Assembly: GCA_031272025.1 (NCBI GenBank)
Contig: JAISUP010000006.1
Span: 1 to 53,257, forward strand
Direction of reading: 5' to 3'
Length of the DNA stretch: 53,257 nt
Source of the DNA: Bacteroidales bacterium
Lineage (GTDB): Bacteria; Bacteroidota; Bacteroidia; Bacteroidales; WCHB1-69
In this document: one piece after another, positions 41,709 through 50,598 of the stretch
Layout: every line of letters begins with the position of its first letter
Numbering within the stretch: the stretch's first letter is position 1
Program-made: the position numbers and the translations under genes
The notes under the pieces: model-generated
Database searches by the model: none
What the model was told of the DNA's origin: nothing
The model's input: the letters and a program-made list of their open reading frames with translations, nothing else

Positions 41709-43907
41709 ATGGGTTTAAAAACAAGAAATTTTCTCGCGATATTAAGTCTTCTCGTTTTCATGTTACCCGTGTACGCGCTTCCCACGCGTTTGGAAGGATA
41801 CGTTACTGACGAAACAGGCAAAAGTTTACCCCATGTCAATATCATGATAAAAAACAGTACGTTACACACTTTATCCGATAAAGAAGGTTTTTTTTCTCTC
41901 ACGCTACCTTTGCCCGATACCTATACCATACGTCTTCTTTTGACCGGTTATGAAACCGTGAGCAAGGAACTTTTTGTCGACAAAGACACTTTGCTACATT
42001 TTACCTTGCGAAAAAATGCTCGCTACTTAGACGCGGTAACGGTAACTTCTACCCGCACCCCTAAATTATTGGCAGAGTCGCCGGTTTTGACTCGTGTAAT
42101 CACGGCAGAGGATATGGAAAAGATGAATGCCGTGACCATGCAGGACGTGCTGGAAAATGAATTGTCGGGGATAGAGTTTACCCGACAAATGGACGGGCAA
42201 ACGGTGATAAACATGCAAGGGATGGGGGGCGAGAGCCTGCTCTTTCTCGTTGATGGCGAGCGGCTCTCAGGAGAAACCCTGAATAATATAGATTACAACA
42301 GGTTAAACACACTCAATATTGAGCGTGTGGAAATCGTGAAAGGAGCCGCCTCTACACTCTATGGCTCTAACGCGACCGCCGGAGTAGTGAATATCATCAC
42401 TAAAAAAGTAAAAGAACCATGGCAAGTCGCGGTAAATGCAAAATATGGCAGTCTCAACGAACAAGAATACGGTCTGTTGGCAGGCGGCAAATACAAGAAT
42501 TTCAGTACCCTGACTGCCCTTTCGTATCACTATATCGACAGTGATACGCTCGTGGATGCTCCCGGTGAAAATAGTACCCCCGCCCGTGTTTTTGTCTTTG
42601 GCGGACGCAGTCTTACCGCCGATGAAAAAATAACATGGCAGCCCGCGAAATCATTGTCTATAACTGCCAAAGGAGGCTATTTTTTTAGAGACAGGTTCAA
42701 CAATCCCAAACGTCCCGACCGTTACCGCGGGTATCACGCGGGCGCGGAAATCCCATGGAAAATTAACGACAAACACCAACTGTGCGCGAATTATGTCTTC
42801 GACAGGTATGACAAATATTACCACTATTTGCTATTAGACCGGGATGATTCACTCAATTACAGCAATAACCAACATACCGCCCGCTTACAGTATGACTTTT
42901 TTGCTCACGACAATCATACCCTTACCGCCGGTGCCGAATATTTCAACGACCGCTTAAAAACCTATCAGTTTGAACAAGGAATGGCTCACGAAACCAGCGC
43001 TTTCGTACTCTTTGCACAACACGATTGGCAAATCAATAAAAAATGGAACGTGGTGTATGGAGCAAGAGTAGACAAACACTCTGCTTATGGTTTCTACTTT
43101 AGTCCCAAAGTATCAGTGATGTACCGGCATAAGTCGTTCACGTTACGAACCTCTTACGGCAAAGGCTTCCGGTCGCCTTCGCTCAAAGAACTTTATACCG
43201 ACTGGGATCATCAAGGTATGTTTCGTTTGTTGGGCAACCCTGACCTGAACCCTGAAACCAGTCATCAGGTTATTTTTTCCGGAGAATACGACACGAAATT
43301 ATTAAATATATCTATTTCAGGATTTTACAACTACATACATGACAAGATAACTACCCTTTGGCTCAACGCGGCGCAAGATAGTTCGAGATACGTGAACGCG
43401 CAGCGTGCCGATGTCTTCGGGGGCGACATCAACCTGTGGCTCAAATTACCCAAAGGCTTCGGGGTGCGGTTGTCTTATTCTTATGTCAATGACAAGAGAA
43501 TGGAAAAAGGGGTGAACATTACAGACACACGCCCGCACACGGCTGTTGCACGACTGTCTTATGACTTAGATACTCGTTATTACACGTTGAATGTTATGTT
43601 TTCGGGACGAGTATTGGGGGCATTGGACATGAAAACAGCCACAGAAACGCTTGACGAGACAGGTGAAACCAATCTCGAATACGAGACACAGCATTATCCT
43701 GCTTATACTATATGGAAACTATCCGTGAATCAATGCTTTTTTAAATCTTACACGTTAAGTCTTGGCATAGACAATCTTTTTAATTACAAACCCAAGATAC
43801 ACACTTTCAATACTTCACTTTCCCCCGGTATCACTTTTTTCGCAGGTCTTAGTATCCGTTTTAACGAAATATTTAAAAAGAAACATTACCCCATTTCGCG
43901 TACTTAA
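41709..43907 (+). CDS. hmuR: TonB-dependent heme receptor (HmuR-like) with carboxypeptidase-regulatory-like N-terminal domain
   Basis: 'LEGYVTDETGKSLPHVNIMIKN', plug 'TVTSTRTPKLLAESPVLTRVITAEDMEKM', 'GMGGESLLFLVDGERLSGET', 'ERVEIVKGAASTLYGSNATAGVVNIITKK'. Confidence 0.9.
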   Translation: MGLKTRNFLAILSLLVFMLPVYALPTRLEGYVTDETGKSLPHVNIMIKNSTLHTLSDKEGFFSLTLPLPDTYTIRLLLTGYETVSKELFVDKDTLLHFTLRKNARYLDAVTVTSTRTPKLLAESPVLTRVITAEDMEKMNAVTMQDVLENELSGIEFTRQMDGQTVINMQGMGGESLLFLVDGERLSGETLNNIDYNRLNTLNIERVEIVKGAASTLYGSNATAGVVNIITKKVKEPWQVAVNAKYGSLNEQEYGLLAGGKYKNFSTLTALSYHYIDSDTLVDAPGENSTPARVFVFGGRSLTADEKITWQPAKSLSITAKGGYFFRDRFNNPKRPDRYRGYHAGAEIPWKINDKHQLCANYVFDRYDKYYHYLLLDRDDSLNYSNNQHTARLQYDFFAHDNHTLTAGAEYFNDRLKTYQFEQGMAHETSAFVLFAQHDWQINKKWNVVYGARVDKHSAYGFYFSPKVSVMYRHKSFTLRTSYGKGFRSPSLKELYTDWDHQGMFRLLGNPDLNPETSHQVIFSGEYDTKLLNISISGFYNYIHDKITTLWLNAAQDSSRYVNAQRADVFGGDINLWLKLPKGFGVRLSYSYVNDKRMEKGVNITDTRPHTAVARLSYDLDTRYYTLNVMFSGRVLGALDMKTATETLDETGETNLEYETQHYPAYTIWKLSVNQCFFKSYTLSLGIDNLFNYKPKIHTFNTSLSPGITFFAGLSIRFNEIFKKKHYPISRT

Positions 43908-43921
43908 AATTTTTTGTATCT

Positions 43922-44974
43922 TTGTACCGTTTTAGTTCATGCCGTTTTATGATGACAAAAAGCAAGTTGGCAATCGTGATACTTAACTGGAACGGGAAAG
44001 CATTCCTGCACCGGTTTCTTCCGGTATTGTTGCAAAATTGTCCTGATTATGCTTCTATTGTTGTGGCAGATAATGCCTCTACCGATGGTTCGTTAGAAAT
44101 GTTGTCTCGAACATTTGAACAAATACGTATCATCAAAAACACCCAAAATTATGGCTTTTCTAAGGGATATAATGAAGCATTGAAACAAGTAGAGGCTGAT
44201 TATTATTGTTTGCTTAATTCCGACATTGAAGTAACATCGGGGTGGGTACAGCCTATTATTCAACACATGGAACAAGACACGTGTATCGCGGCGATGCAAC
44301 CCAAATTGCGGTCGTACAACCAACAGTCTTATTTTGAATATGCCGGAGCCTCCGGTGGGTTTATTGATAAATATGGCTACCCTTTTTGTAGAGGCAGGCT
44401 TTTTGAAGTGGTGGAAGAAGACCGCGGACAATATGACCAAGAAATGGAAGTCTTTTGGGCAACCGGTGCTGCTTTGTTCGTGAGAAGTGATGTCTATCAT
44501 CAAGCAGGTGGCTTAGACGACGACTTCTTCGCGCACATGGAAGAAATTGATTTCTGTTGGCGAGTTAAAAATATGGGATATAAAGTGATGGTATGTCCTC
44601 AATCCGTGGTCTATCACGTGGGGGGCGGCACTTTACCAAAAAATAATTCCCGAAAGACATTTCTTAATTTTAGAAATAATCTTTTCTTATTGCTCAAAAA
44701 TTTGCCCGCCCAACGGCTATTTGTTACTTTCTTTGTCCGTTTCTTCATGGATAACCTTGCCGCGTTTGTCTTCCTCGCGAGAGGCAATTGGCAAGATTTT
44801 TTTGCCGTGTATAAAGCCTTCTTCTCATTCGCGAGAGGTATAAAAAACATGAAAAACAAACGACTTCGTATACAAAACTTTGATGCCTATAAGGATACTT
44901 GTAAAACCTCGATAGTATTTATGCACTATATCCTTAGAAAAAAATATTTTGATGGTAAAAAATTCAGGTCTTGA
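43922..44974 (+). CDS. Family 2 glycosyltransferase (rhamnosyltransferase-like)
   Basis: 'LAIVILNWNGKAFLHRFLPVLL', 'VVADNASTDGSLEML', 'DFFAHMEEIDFCWRVKNMGYKV'. Confidence 0.93.
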   Translation: MYRFSSCRFMMTKSKLAIVILNWNGKAFLHRFLPVLLQNCPDYASIVVADNASTDGSLEMLSRTFEQIRIIKNTQNYGFSKGYNEALKQVEADYYCLLNSDIEVTSGWVQPIIQHMEQDTCIAAMQPKLRSYNQQSYFEYAGASGGFIDKYGYPFCRGRLFEVVEEDRGQYDQEMEVFWATGAALFVRSDVYHQAGGLDDDFFAHMEEIDFCWRVKNMGYKVMVCPQSVVYHVGGGTLPKNNSRKTFLNFRNNLFLLLKNLPAQRLFVTFFVRFFMDNLAAFVFLARGNWQDFFAVYKAFFSFARGIKNMKNKRLRIQNFDAYKDTCKTSIVFMHYILRKKYFDGKKFRS

Positions 44975-44980
44975 ACAAAT

Positions 44981-45769
44981 ATGGAGCAATGGACTGTCGT
45001 TTATGATTATTTGTTAATTATCATGTCAGGGTTGGCATTGATTGTTTTCGTGGTATTACAATTTATCACGCCGCCTTACGGCATGACTTTTAATCCGCGT
45101 TGGGGCGTGTCGGTAAATAGTCGCTGGGGCTGGATACTCATGGAAACCCCTGTTTTTATTGCCATGTGCGTGCTATACGTCTGTTCTCTCTATTATAAAA
45201 TCAAACCATTTAATATTACTACTTTTACTATTTTTGTTTTTTTTCAATTGCATTATTTTCAACGGGCATTTATTTTTCCACTTATGATGAAAGGACAAAG
45301 TAAAATGCCGGTTTCAGTTATTATGATAGGGATTATTTTTAACACTTGTAATGCTGTTATGCAAGGAGGGTGGCTTTTCTATTTCTCGCCCGCGAATTAT
45401 TATCCAATAGAATGGTTGCATTCGGCGCGGTTTCTTATTGGTGCCGTGCTGTTTTTTACCGGTATGTCTATCAATATGCACGCCGACCGTATTATCAGGC
45501 AACTGAGAAAGAGCAAAACAGATTCCAACTATTATTTGCCATGCAGGGGCTTGTTCAGGTATGTCAATTCGGCAAACTATTTTGGAGAACTGCTCGAATG
45601 GAGCGGGTTCGCCGTTTTGTTGTGGGCTGTCCCCGGTTGGGTATTTGTCTTTTGGACTTTCGCTAATATCGTACCCCGTTCCAAAGCCGTGTACGAACGC
45701 TATGCCCACTTTTTTGGGGAAGAATTTATTTCCCAAAAACGATACAAAATATTGCCGTTTATTTATTAA
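44981..45769 (+). CDS. Steroid 5-alpha-reductase family (SRD5A-like) membrane enzyme
   Basis: 262 aa multi-TM; 'NFWESTA'-less but SRD5A-like 'TPPYGMTFNPRWGVSVNSRWGWILMETPVF', 'LPCRGLFRYVNSANYFGELLEWSGFAV', C-terminal 'AHFFGEEFISQKRYKILPFIY'. Confidence 0.88.
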   Translation: MEQWTVVYDYLLIIMSGLALIVFVVLQFITPPYGMTFNPRWGVSVNSRWGWILMETPVFIAMCVLYVCSLYYKIKPFNITTFTIFVFFQLHYFQRAFIFPLMMKGQSKMPVSVIMIGIIFNTCNAVMQGGWLFYFSPANYYPIEWLHSARFLIGAVLFFTGMSINMHADRIIRQLRKSKTDSNYYLPCRGLFRYVNSANYFGELLEWSGFAVLLWAVPGWVFVFWTFANIVPRSKAVYERYAHFFGEEFISQKRYKILPFIY

Positions 45770-45784
45770 CAAAGAGATACACGA

Positions 45785-46570
45785 GTGAACAAACTGTTTG
45801 AAAAACCGGTAGAAATTGAAGGGGTGGTATACTTAGCCTCAGATTTTCATTTGGGTATTCCTGATAAAGCAGAATCGCGGATTCGTGAAGATCATATCGT
45901 GCGTTGGTTAGAACAAACGGTTTTGCCCGATGCCTCTCACTTGTTCTTGTTGGGCGACATTTTCGATTTCTGGTTCGAGTATAAGCATGTGGTACCCCGC
46001 GGGTACTATCGCTTTTTTAATGCCCTAAGCCAATTGAAAAACAAAAATGTGCAATTGTTCTATTTCACGGGAAATCATGACATGTGGATAAAAAATTATT
46101 TTATAGAAGAATTTAATATGCGCGTTTTCAAACAACAACAGCCTTTCCTTATCAATCATACCCGCTACCTGATAGGACATGGCGACGGGTTAGACCCTCG
46201 CGACAAAGGCTACCTGTTGCTCAAGAAAATCTTTGCCTTTACTCCAAATATATGGCTTTATGGACTATTGCCTTCGCGTGTTGCTTTTGCTGTCGCGCAA
46301 TGTATGTCCCGCGAAAGCAGGCGACATTCTTCTAACCCTGCAATGAAAAAATGCCGGGAAAATGAAAGCCAAATAAACTATGCCCGTGAAGTGTTGAAAA
46401 ATGAAGATATTCAATATTTTATATATGGACATTGCCACTGCCCGGCGCGAGAAAAAATCGCATCTTCAGCAACCTATATCAATACCGGCGACTGGCTTTC
46501 TCACCGTTCGTATGTAAGAATAGAAGGCAATGAAGTCGTGTTGTACGACAAAGATGTGGCTGTTTTGTGA
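45785..46570 (+). CDS. lpxH: UDP-2,3-diacylglucosamine diphosphatase-like metallophosphoesterase
   Basis: 'YLASDFHLGIPD', 'LFLLGDIFDFWFEYKHVVPRGYYRF', 'FTGNHDMW', 'IYGHCHCP'. Confidence 0.9.
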   Translation: MNKLFEKPVEIEGVVYLASDFHLGIPDKAESRIREDHIVRWLEQTVLPDASHLFLLGDIFDFWFEYKHVVPRGYYRFFNALSQLKNKNVQLFYFTGNHDMWIKNYFIEEFNMRVFKQQQPFLINHTRYLIGHGDGLDPRDKGYLLLKKIFAFTPNIWLYGLLPSRVAFAVAQCMSRESRRHSSNPAMKKCRENESQINYAREVLKNEDIQYFIYGHCHCPAREKIASSATYINTGDWLSHRSYVRIEGNEVVLYDKDVAVL

Positions 46571-46579
46571 AAAAATGAA

Positions 46580-47014
46580 ATGATGTCTGAAAATAAAAAA
46601 ATAACCGGTGGTATAAAATGCCGACAACGGGGAGAAAAAAACGAGATATTTGACCCTGTTCGTAAAAAATGGGTACGACTAACCCCCGAAGAACAGGTTC
46701 GACAATATTTGATATACAGATTGATAGAAGAAAAAGAAATCTCTATTTCGCGAATTGCCGTGGAAAGAAAAATTGAAATCAATGGTATGACACGAAGATA
46801 CGATTTGGTTGTTTTTGACCGGGAGGGAAAACCCCAAATCGTGATAGAATGTAAAGCACCTCACGTGAAAATAACCCAAGAAGTAGTAGAGCAAGCCGGA
46901 AATTACAACGGCTATTTACATGCCCCGATATTGGGGGTAAGCAATGGCGAAGAACATCATTTCTTCTCCCTTTGTTTTAATACGGGAAAAATAAAAAAAA
47001 TCACCTTCTTTTGA
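46580..47014 (+). CDS. Stand-alone HsdR N-terminal-type nuclease-fold protein
   Basis: 'IFDPVRKKWVRLTPEEQVRQYLIYRLIEEK', 'RRYDLVVFDREGKPQIVIECKAP' (D...ExK signature). Confidence 0.88.
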   Translation: MMSENKKITGGIKCRQRGEKNEIFDPVRKKWVRLTPEEQVRQYLIYRLIEEKEISISRIAVERKIEINGMTRRYDLVVFDREGKPQIVIECKAPHVKITQEVVEQAGNYNGYLHAPILGVSNGEEHHFFSLCFNTGKIKKITFF

Positions 47015-47053
47015 AAAACTGAAAAAAATGATTAAGAAAGGGTATGATAATTG

Positions 47054-47130
47054 AAATCTAAAATCTAAAATCTAAAATCTAAAATCTAAAATCTAAAATC
47101 TAAAATCTAAAATCTAAAATCTAAAATCTA
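47054..47130. repeat. 7-bp tandem repeat AAATCTA, 11 perfect copies
   Basis: 77 bp of uninterrupted aaatcta units read directly. Confidence 0.99.
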
Positions 47131-47754
47131 AATAATTAAGGTTTTCACTTGTTCGTAATCTGTCGGGTTATTCACGAAGTCTAAATCGTTAGAATTGATT
47201 TTTATTATAGGGCACCGGTGATACGACTGTAAATATTTAAAATATTGATTTTGAATATTATCTAAATATTCGGTTTGAATATTTTGCTCGTATACGCGTC
47301 CGCGTTGCTTGATGTTGCGCAATAAATGTTCGGCATCTTTATGCAAGTAAATCAGTAAGTCGGGTTTGGGCAAAGGGGCGTGAAATTGCTTAAATATTTT
47401 TTCAAACACGATGTACTCGTCTTTCGTGAGATTATTTCGCGCGAAAATCAGGCATTTTTCCATGAAATAGTCGGCAAAGACAAGGGTGTTCCGGGCAGGC
47501 AAATTCGCGAAGAAAGTACTCATTTGCTCGTAACGGTCAATAAGAAAAGTTACCTCCACGTGAAAAGCATAATGAACCGGTTCCTTGTAAAATAAGGGTA
47601 AGAAAACATTCTCTGCAAATTGTTCTAAGACTAACGGGGCATTAAATTCTGTGGCAAGTCGTTTCGACAATTCGGTTTTTCCTGCTCCTATACATCCTTC
47701 GATGGCGATATAATGATAGGGGAGGGGGGTATTCTCGTGTGTTTTTTCCGTCAT
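47128..47754 (-). CDS. Deoxynucleoside kinase
   Basis: 'YIAIEGCIGAGKTELSKRLATEFNAPLVLEQFAENVFLPLFY', 'IDRYEQMSTFF', 'DLLIYLHKDAEHLLRNIKQRGR'. Confidence 0.93.
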   Translation of the reverse strand: MTEKTHENTPLPYHYIAIEGCIGAGKTELSKRLATEFNAPLVLEQFAENVFLPLFYKEPVHYAFHVEVTFLIDRYEQMSTFFANLPARNTLVFADYFMEKCLIFARNNLTKDEYIVFEKIFKQFHAPLPKPDLLIYLHKDAEHLLRNIKQRGRVYEQNIQTEYLDNIQNQYFKYLQSYHRCPIIKINSNDLDFVNNPTDYEQVKTLII

Positions 47755-48023
47755 GATGATTTTATATTTGGTGATTTTTTTCGTGTCTTAACGAGCGTAA
47801 AGATCGTTTTTCCGGCTGTGATGAGCAGGGGCATCCACGCGGTATTTCGCGAAAGTGGCGCGGGAAAGTGTAAAAGGGTCTCTCCTACCGCGGGTATCCA
47901 GTGAGAAAGTCGGCTGAAATAGTTTTTCTTTCTCGCCAATTCTCCCCGCAAACGATTTTGTTCGCGTTGCAAATCGGCAAGTGTACGAATCTGTCCGGTC
48001 GTGTTATTCTTAACTTTGCTCAT
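47751..48023 (-). CDS. Hypothetical protein in the YtxH/holin-like/dNK gene string
   Basis: Start at MSKVKNNTT with SD-compatible context; overlaps both neighbours by a few bases. Confidence 0.65.
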   Translation of the reverse strand: MSKVKNNTTGQIRTLADLQREQNRLRGELARKKNYFSRLSHWIPAVGETLLHFPAPLSRNTAWMPLLITAGKTIFTLVKTRKKSPNIKSS

Positions 48024-48405
48024 GGTTGGGCTGATGCTTTTTGTTGTCTTTTTGAAAAAGAATGGCATGAATAGAACGGATAAAGAAATTGAGAAACAAA
48101 CGTTCTCGAAAAACAAAAACCAGTACGGAACACAGTAAGAAAAACAGTATTATAGAGGCAATGGCAAGGATATTAGACCCCAATAAATGTCTGAACACGT
48201 TGAGTAGCAATAGCGACAAAAAGGCAGTTGCGATACCCCCGAACACGAGAGCCACCATGATTCCCGCGAGAAAGGTTAGCAATTTTGACATTTTTTCTAA
48301 CACGTCAAGTTTAAATAGTTGCTTTTCAAGATTGAAATAGGATTTTATCTCGTTAAAAAAGCCGTGCTTTTCTTTAGGAGGCTGGGTTTTTTCGCGCGTT
48401 TCCAT
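48010..48405 (-). CDS. Phage holin family / DUF1469-like membrane protein
   Basis: Two TM helices 'FLAGIMVALVFGGIATAFLSLLLLN' and 'ILAIASIILFFLLCSVLVFVF'; amphipathic N-terminus. Confidence 0.75.
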   Translation of the reverse strand: METREKTQPPKEKHGFFNEIKSYFNLEKQLFKLDVLEKMSKLLTFLAGIMVALVFGGIATAFLSLLLLNVFRHLLGSNILAIASIILFFLLCSVLVFVFRERLFLNFFIRSIHAILFQKDNKKHQPNHEQS

Positions 48406-48420
48406 GTTTTTTCCTGTTTT

Positions 48421-48687
48421 TCAAGCCCTATTTTCAGGGGGTACAGTTTCTTCAAAATCGGGGGAATCAACTGTCGTTGTCAACGTGGAGCGGTTTAACA
48501 AGTGTTGCAAATGTTGTAGCACTTGTTGTAAGTCGTTCAAATCTTCGTCATTCAATTCCATGTCTTTTTTAATTCTATTCGAGATAATAGTTCGGGTTTC
48601 CTCGCCACTTCTCGGCGCGAGCAACCATGCCGTGATACCGCCTGCCAACGCACCGCCTAAAAATGCCCATAAAATATTCTTATTCAT
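48421..48687 (-). CDS. YtxH domain protein
   Basis: 'ILWAFLGGALAGGITAWLLAPRSGEETRTII'. Confidence 0.9.
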   Translation of the reverse strand: MNKNILWAFLGGALAGGITAWLLAPRSGEETRTIISNRIKKDMELNDEDLNDLQQVLQHLQHLLNRSTLTTTVDSPDFEETVPPENRA

Positions 48688-48734
48688 GACCTGAATTTTT
48701 TATAAAATGATACCGCGAAAATACATGATTTTTT

Positions 48735-49499
48735 TTAAATGAGCAAGGGTGTTCGCGACACGTCCCACCGTGAATGAATTTGTAACCGCGACAAGTCAAA
48801 TCCCTCGCGCAAAGTATCGTGCGACAGGCTGTCGGTGCTCCCGTGATAAATCATTTTCCCTGCTTTGAGAAGAATGATTTGAGGACAATATTGTTTTACC
48901 ATGGTTAAATCGTGCAAAACGACAAGAATGGTTGTCTTTTCTTGTTGTTGGCGGTGGACTAAAATGTCCATGATATCGTGCTGGTGCGCGATATCTAAAC
49001 CGGCTAATGGCTCATCCAACAGCAGTACGGGGGTATCTTGGGCAAAGGAACGGGCAATATGAACTCGTTGCAATTCTCCCCCGCTCAATTGTGTTAGCAT
49101 CCGATCTTTTAGATGTATTAAATGACATTGTTCTAACACGTGTTCTACTTTTTCTTTATCTATCCTGCTCTCACCACACCACGCACTTTGCCAAGGATAA
49201 CGCCCGTTCATTACCATATCCCATACCGAAAAATCAAATACAATATTTTGATGTTGTGGAACGTATGCTACGGTTTGGGCTAATTGTTTGATGGGGTAAC
49301 GAGACAAGGGTACCTCGTTGATATTGATACTGCCTGATTGTGGGGATAGCAGTCTAACCATTAATTTCATGAGTGTAGATTTTCCGGCTCCGTTGGTACC
49401 AATCAGCGCGGTTAAACTGCCTATGGAAATTTGTATAGAGATGTCGTGTAAAATATCTTGTTTTTTATAACCGAAAAACAGGTTGTTAACTTGTATCAT
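48735..49499 (-). CDS. ABC transporter ATP-binding protein, FecE/HmuV-like (iron/heme/cobalamin)
   Basis: Walker A 'IGTNGAGKSTLMKL', signature 'LSGGELQRVHIARSFAQDTPVLLLDEPLAGLD'. Confidence 0.93.
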   Translation of the reverse strand: MIQVNNLFFGYKKQDILHDISIQISIGSLTALIGTNGAGKSTLMKLMVRLLSPQSGSININEVPLSRYPIKQLAQTVAYVPQHQNIVFDFSVWDMVMNGRYPWQSAWCGESRIDKEKVEHVLEQCHLIHLKDRMLTQLSGGELQRVHIARSFAQDTPVLLLDEPLAGLDIAHQHDIMDILVHRQQQEKTTILVVLHDLTMVKQYCPQIILLKAGKMIYHGSTDSLSHDTLREGFDLSRLQIHSRWDVSRTPLLI

Positions 49500-50389
49500 C
49501 TGGTTTTATTTATGTCCTGTTTCATTTCATTTAAGCAAGCGGTTAGGCTATTTTCCCATTTGGGGATATGGATTTTTAAAGCATTTTTTGTTTCAGACAA
49601 GTCGAAGAGCGAGAACGCGGGTCGTGGTGCCGGGGTAGGGTAGGCTGTGGTAGGAACAGGGATAATTTCGTGAGACAAGTTCGCGATTCGCGTGATGGCT
49701 TTCGCGAAACCGTACCACGTTGTTTGTCCTTCATTCGCGTAATGAAACACCCTAAACCGGTCGTGCAGGTTAGAGCAGGCAAGGTAGGCGAAAATGGCAC
49801 GGGCGAGGTCGGTAGCCCAAGTCGGTGCCCCTGTTTGGTCATCTACTACACGCGATACCTGTTCTTTACCGGCTTTTTGTAAAATAGTTTTCACGAAATT
49901 TTTGCCATATTGAGAATAAAGCCACGAAGTACGAAAAATCGCGCCCCTGCACGAAGATGCGCGCATGGCTATCTCTCCCGCCATCTTAGATTGTCCGTAT
50001 ATGGAAAGCGGGTGAGTGGGGTCCGTGGTACGGTAAGGAATTCGCGATAGTCCATCAAAAACATAATCGGTAGAAATATGAACAAGTAACGCCTCGCTTT
50101 CTTTGGCGGCTTTCGACAATATGCTCACTGCATCGGCATTGACCGCGAAAGCAGCCTCTTTGTCTGTTTCTGCCATGTCTACCGCCGTGTATGCCGCCGT
50201 GTTAATGATACAGCCTATCTCGTGTGCCTGCAAAAAGCGTTTTACTTCTGTTCCCGACACGATATTCAAATCTTCAATATCGGTATAAAAAACCCGAGCG
50301 TATGTAAACGCGGCTTCGTTTTTCTCGAATAAATCCTTCAAACATTTACCTAATTGACCGCGACAGCCCGTGATTAAAATATGATTCAT
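49496..50389 (-). CDS. rfbD: dTDP-4-dehydrorhamnose reductase
   Basis: 'ILITGCRGQLGKCLKDLF', 'NTAAYTAVDMAETDKEAAFAVNADAV', 'STDYVFDG'. Start set at MNHILITG. Confidence 0.93.
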   Translation of the reverse strand: MNHILITGCRGQLGKCLKDLFEKNEAAFTYARVFYTDIEDLNIVSGTEVKRFLQAHEIGCIINTAAYTAVDMAETDKEAAFAVNADAVSILSKAAKESEALLVHISTDYVFDGLSRIPYRTTDPTHPLSIYGQSKMAGEIAMRASSCRGAIFRTSWLYSQYGKNFVKTILQKAGKEQVSRVVDDQTGAPTWATDLARAIFAYLACSNLHDRFRVFHYANEGQTTWYGFAKAITRIANLSHEIIPVPTTAYPTPAPRPAFSLFDLSETKNALKIHIPKWENSLTACLNEMKQDINKTR

Positions 50390-50486
50390 GTTTTTTTGAT
50401 TAAAAATAAAAATATGAACATAAAAATGCAATTGCAAAGATAGTGTTTTTTGCTGTATTCTCGGCAAAAAATACTACCCAAAATGT

Positions 50487-50510
50487 CCACTTTTTACGTA
50501 AAAATAGTGG
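50487..50510. promoter_or_regulatory. Near-palindrome CCACTTTTTACGTAAAAATAGTGG upstream of rfbD
   Basis: Arms are complementary with one base inserted in the right arm. Confidence 0.5.
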
Positions 50511-50528
50511 GCAAAATATATTTTTCGA

Positions 50529-50598
50529 GTAAACCAATATGTCAAAGAACGCTTTCTTGCCTACTCTTTTCAGGATTTTCGGCAAAACTCCTTTTATT
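50529..50598. repeat. About 70-bp direct repeat copy 1 (mate 52532-52602)
   Basis: Blocks 'gtaaaccaatatgt' and 'gcctactcttttcaggattttcggcaaaactccttttatt' (40 bp identical) with the same spacing (30 versus 31 bp). Confidence 0.95.

Noticed and set aside
46580-47014. Type I restriction system
   Set aside because: Only a stand-alone HsdR_N-like domain; no HsdM, HsdS or helicase portion. Such stand-alone proteins are common in Bacteroidetes.
47054-47130. Possible CRISPR-like array
   Set aside because: Contiguous 7-bp tandem repeat without spacers; no cas genes in the window.
48010-48405. Prophage based on the holin-family annotation
   Set aside because: No other phage genes nearby; holin-like/YtxH pairs are ordinary chromosomal membrane proteins.
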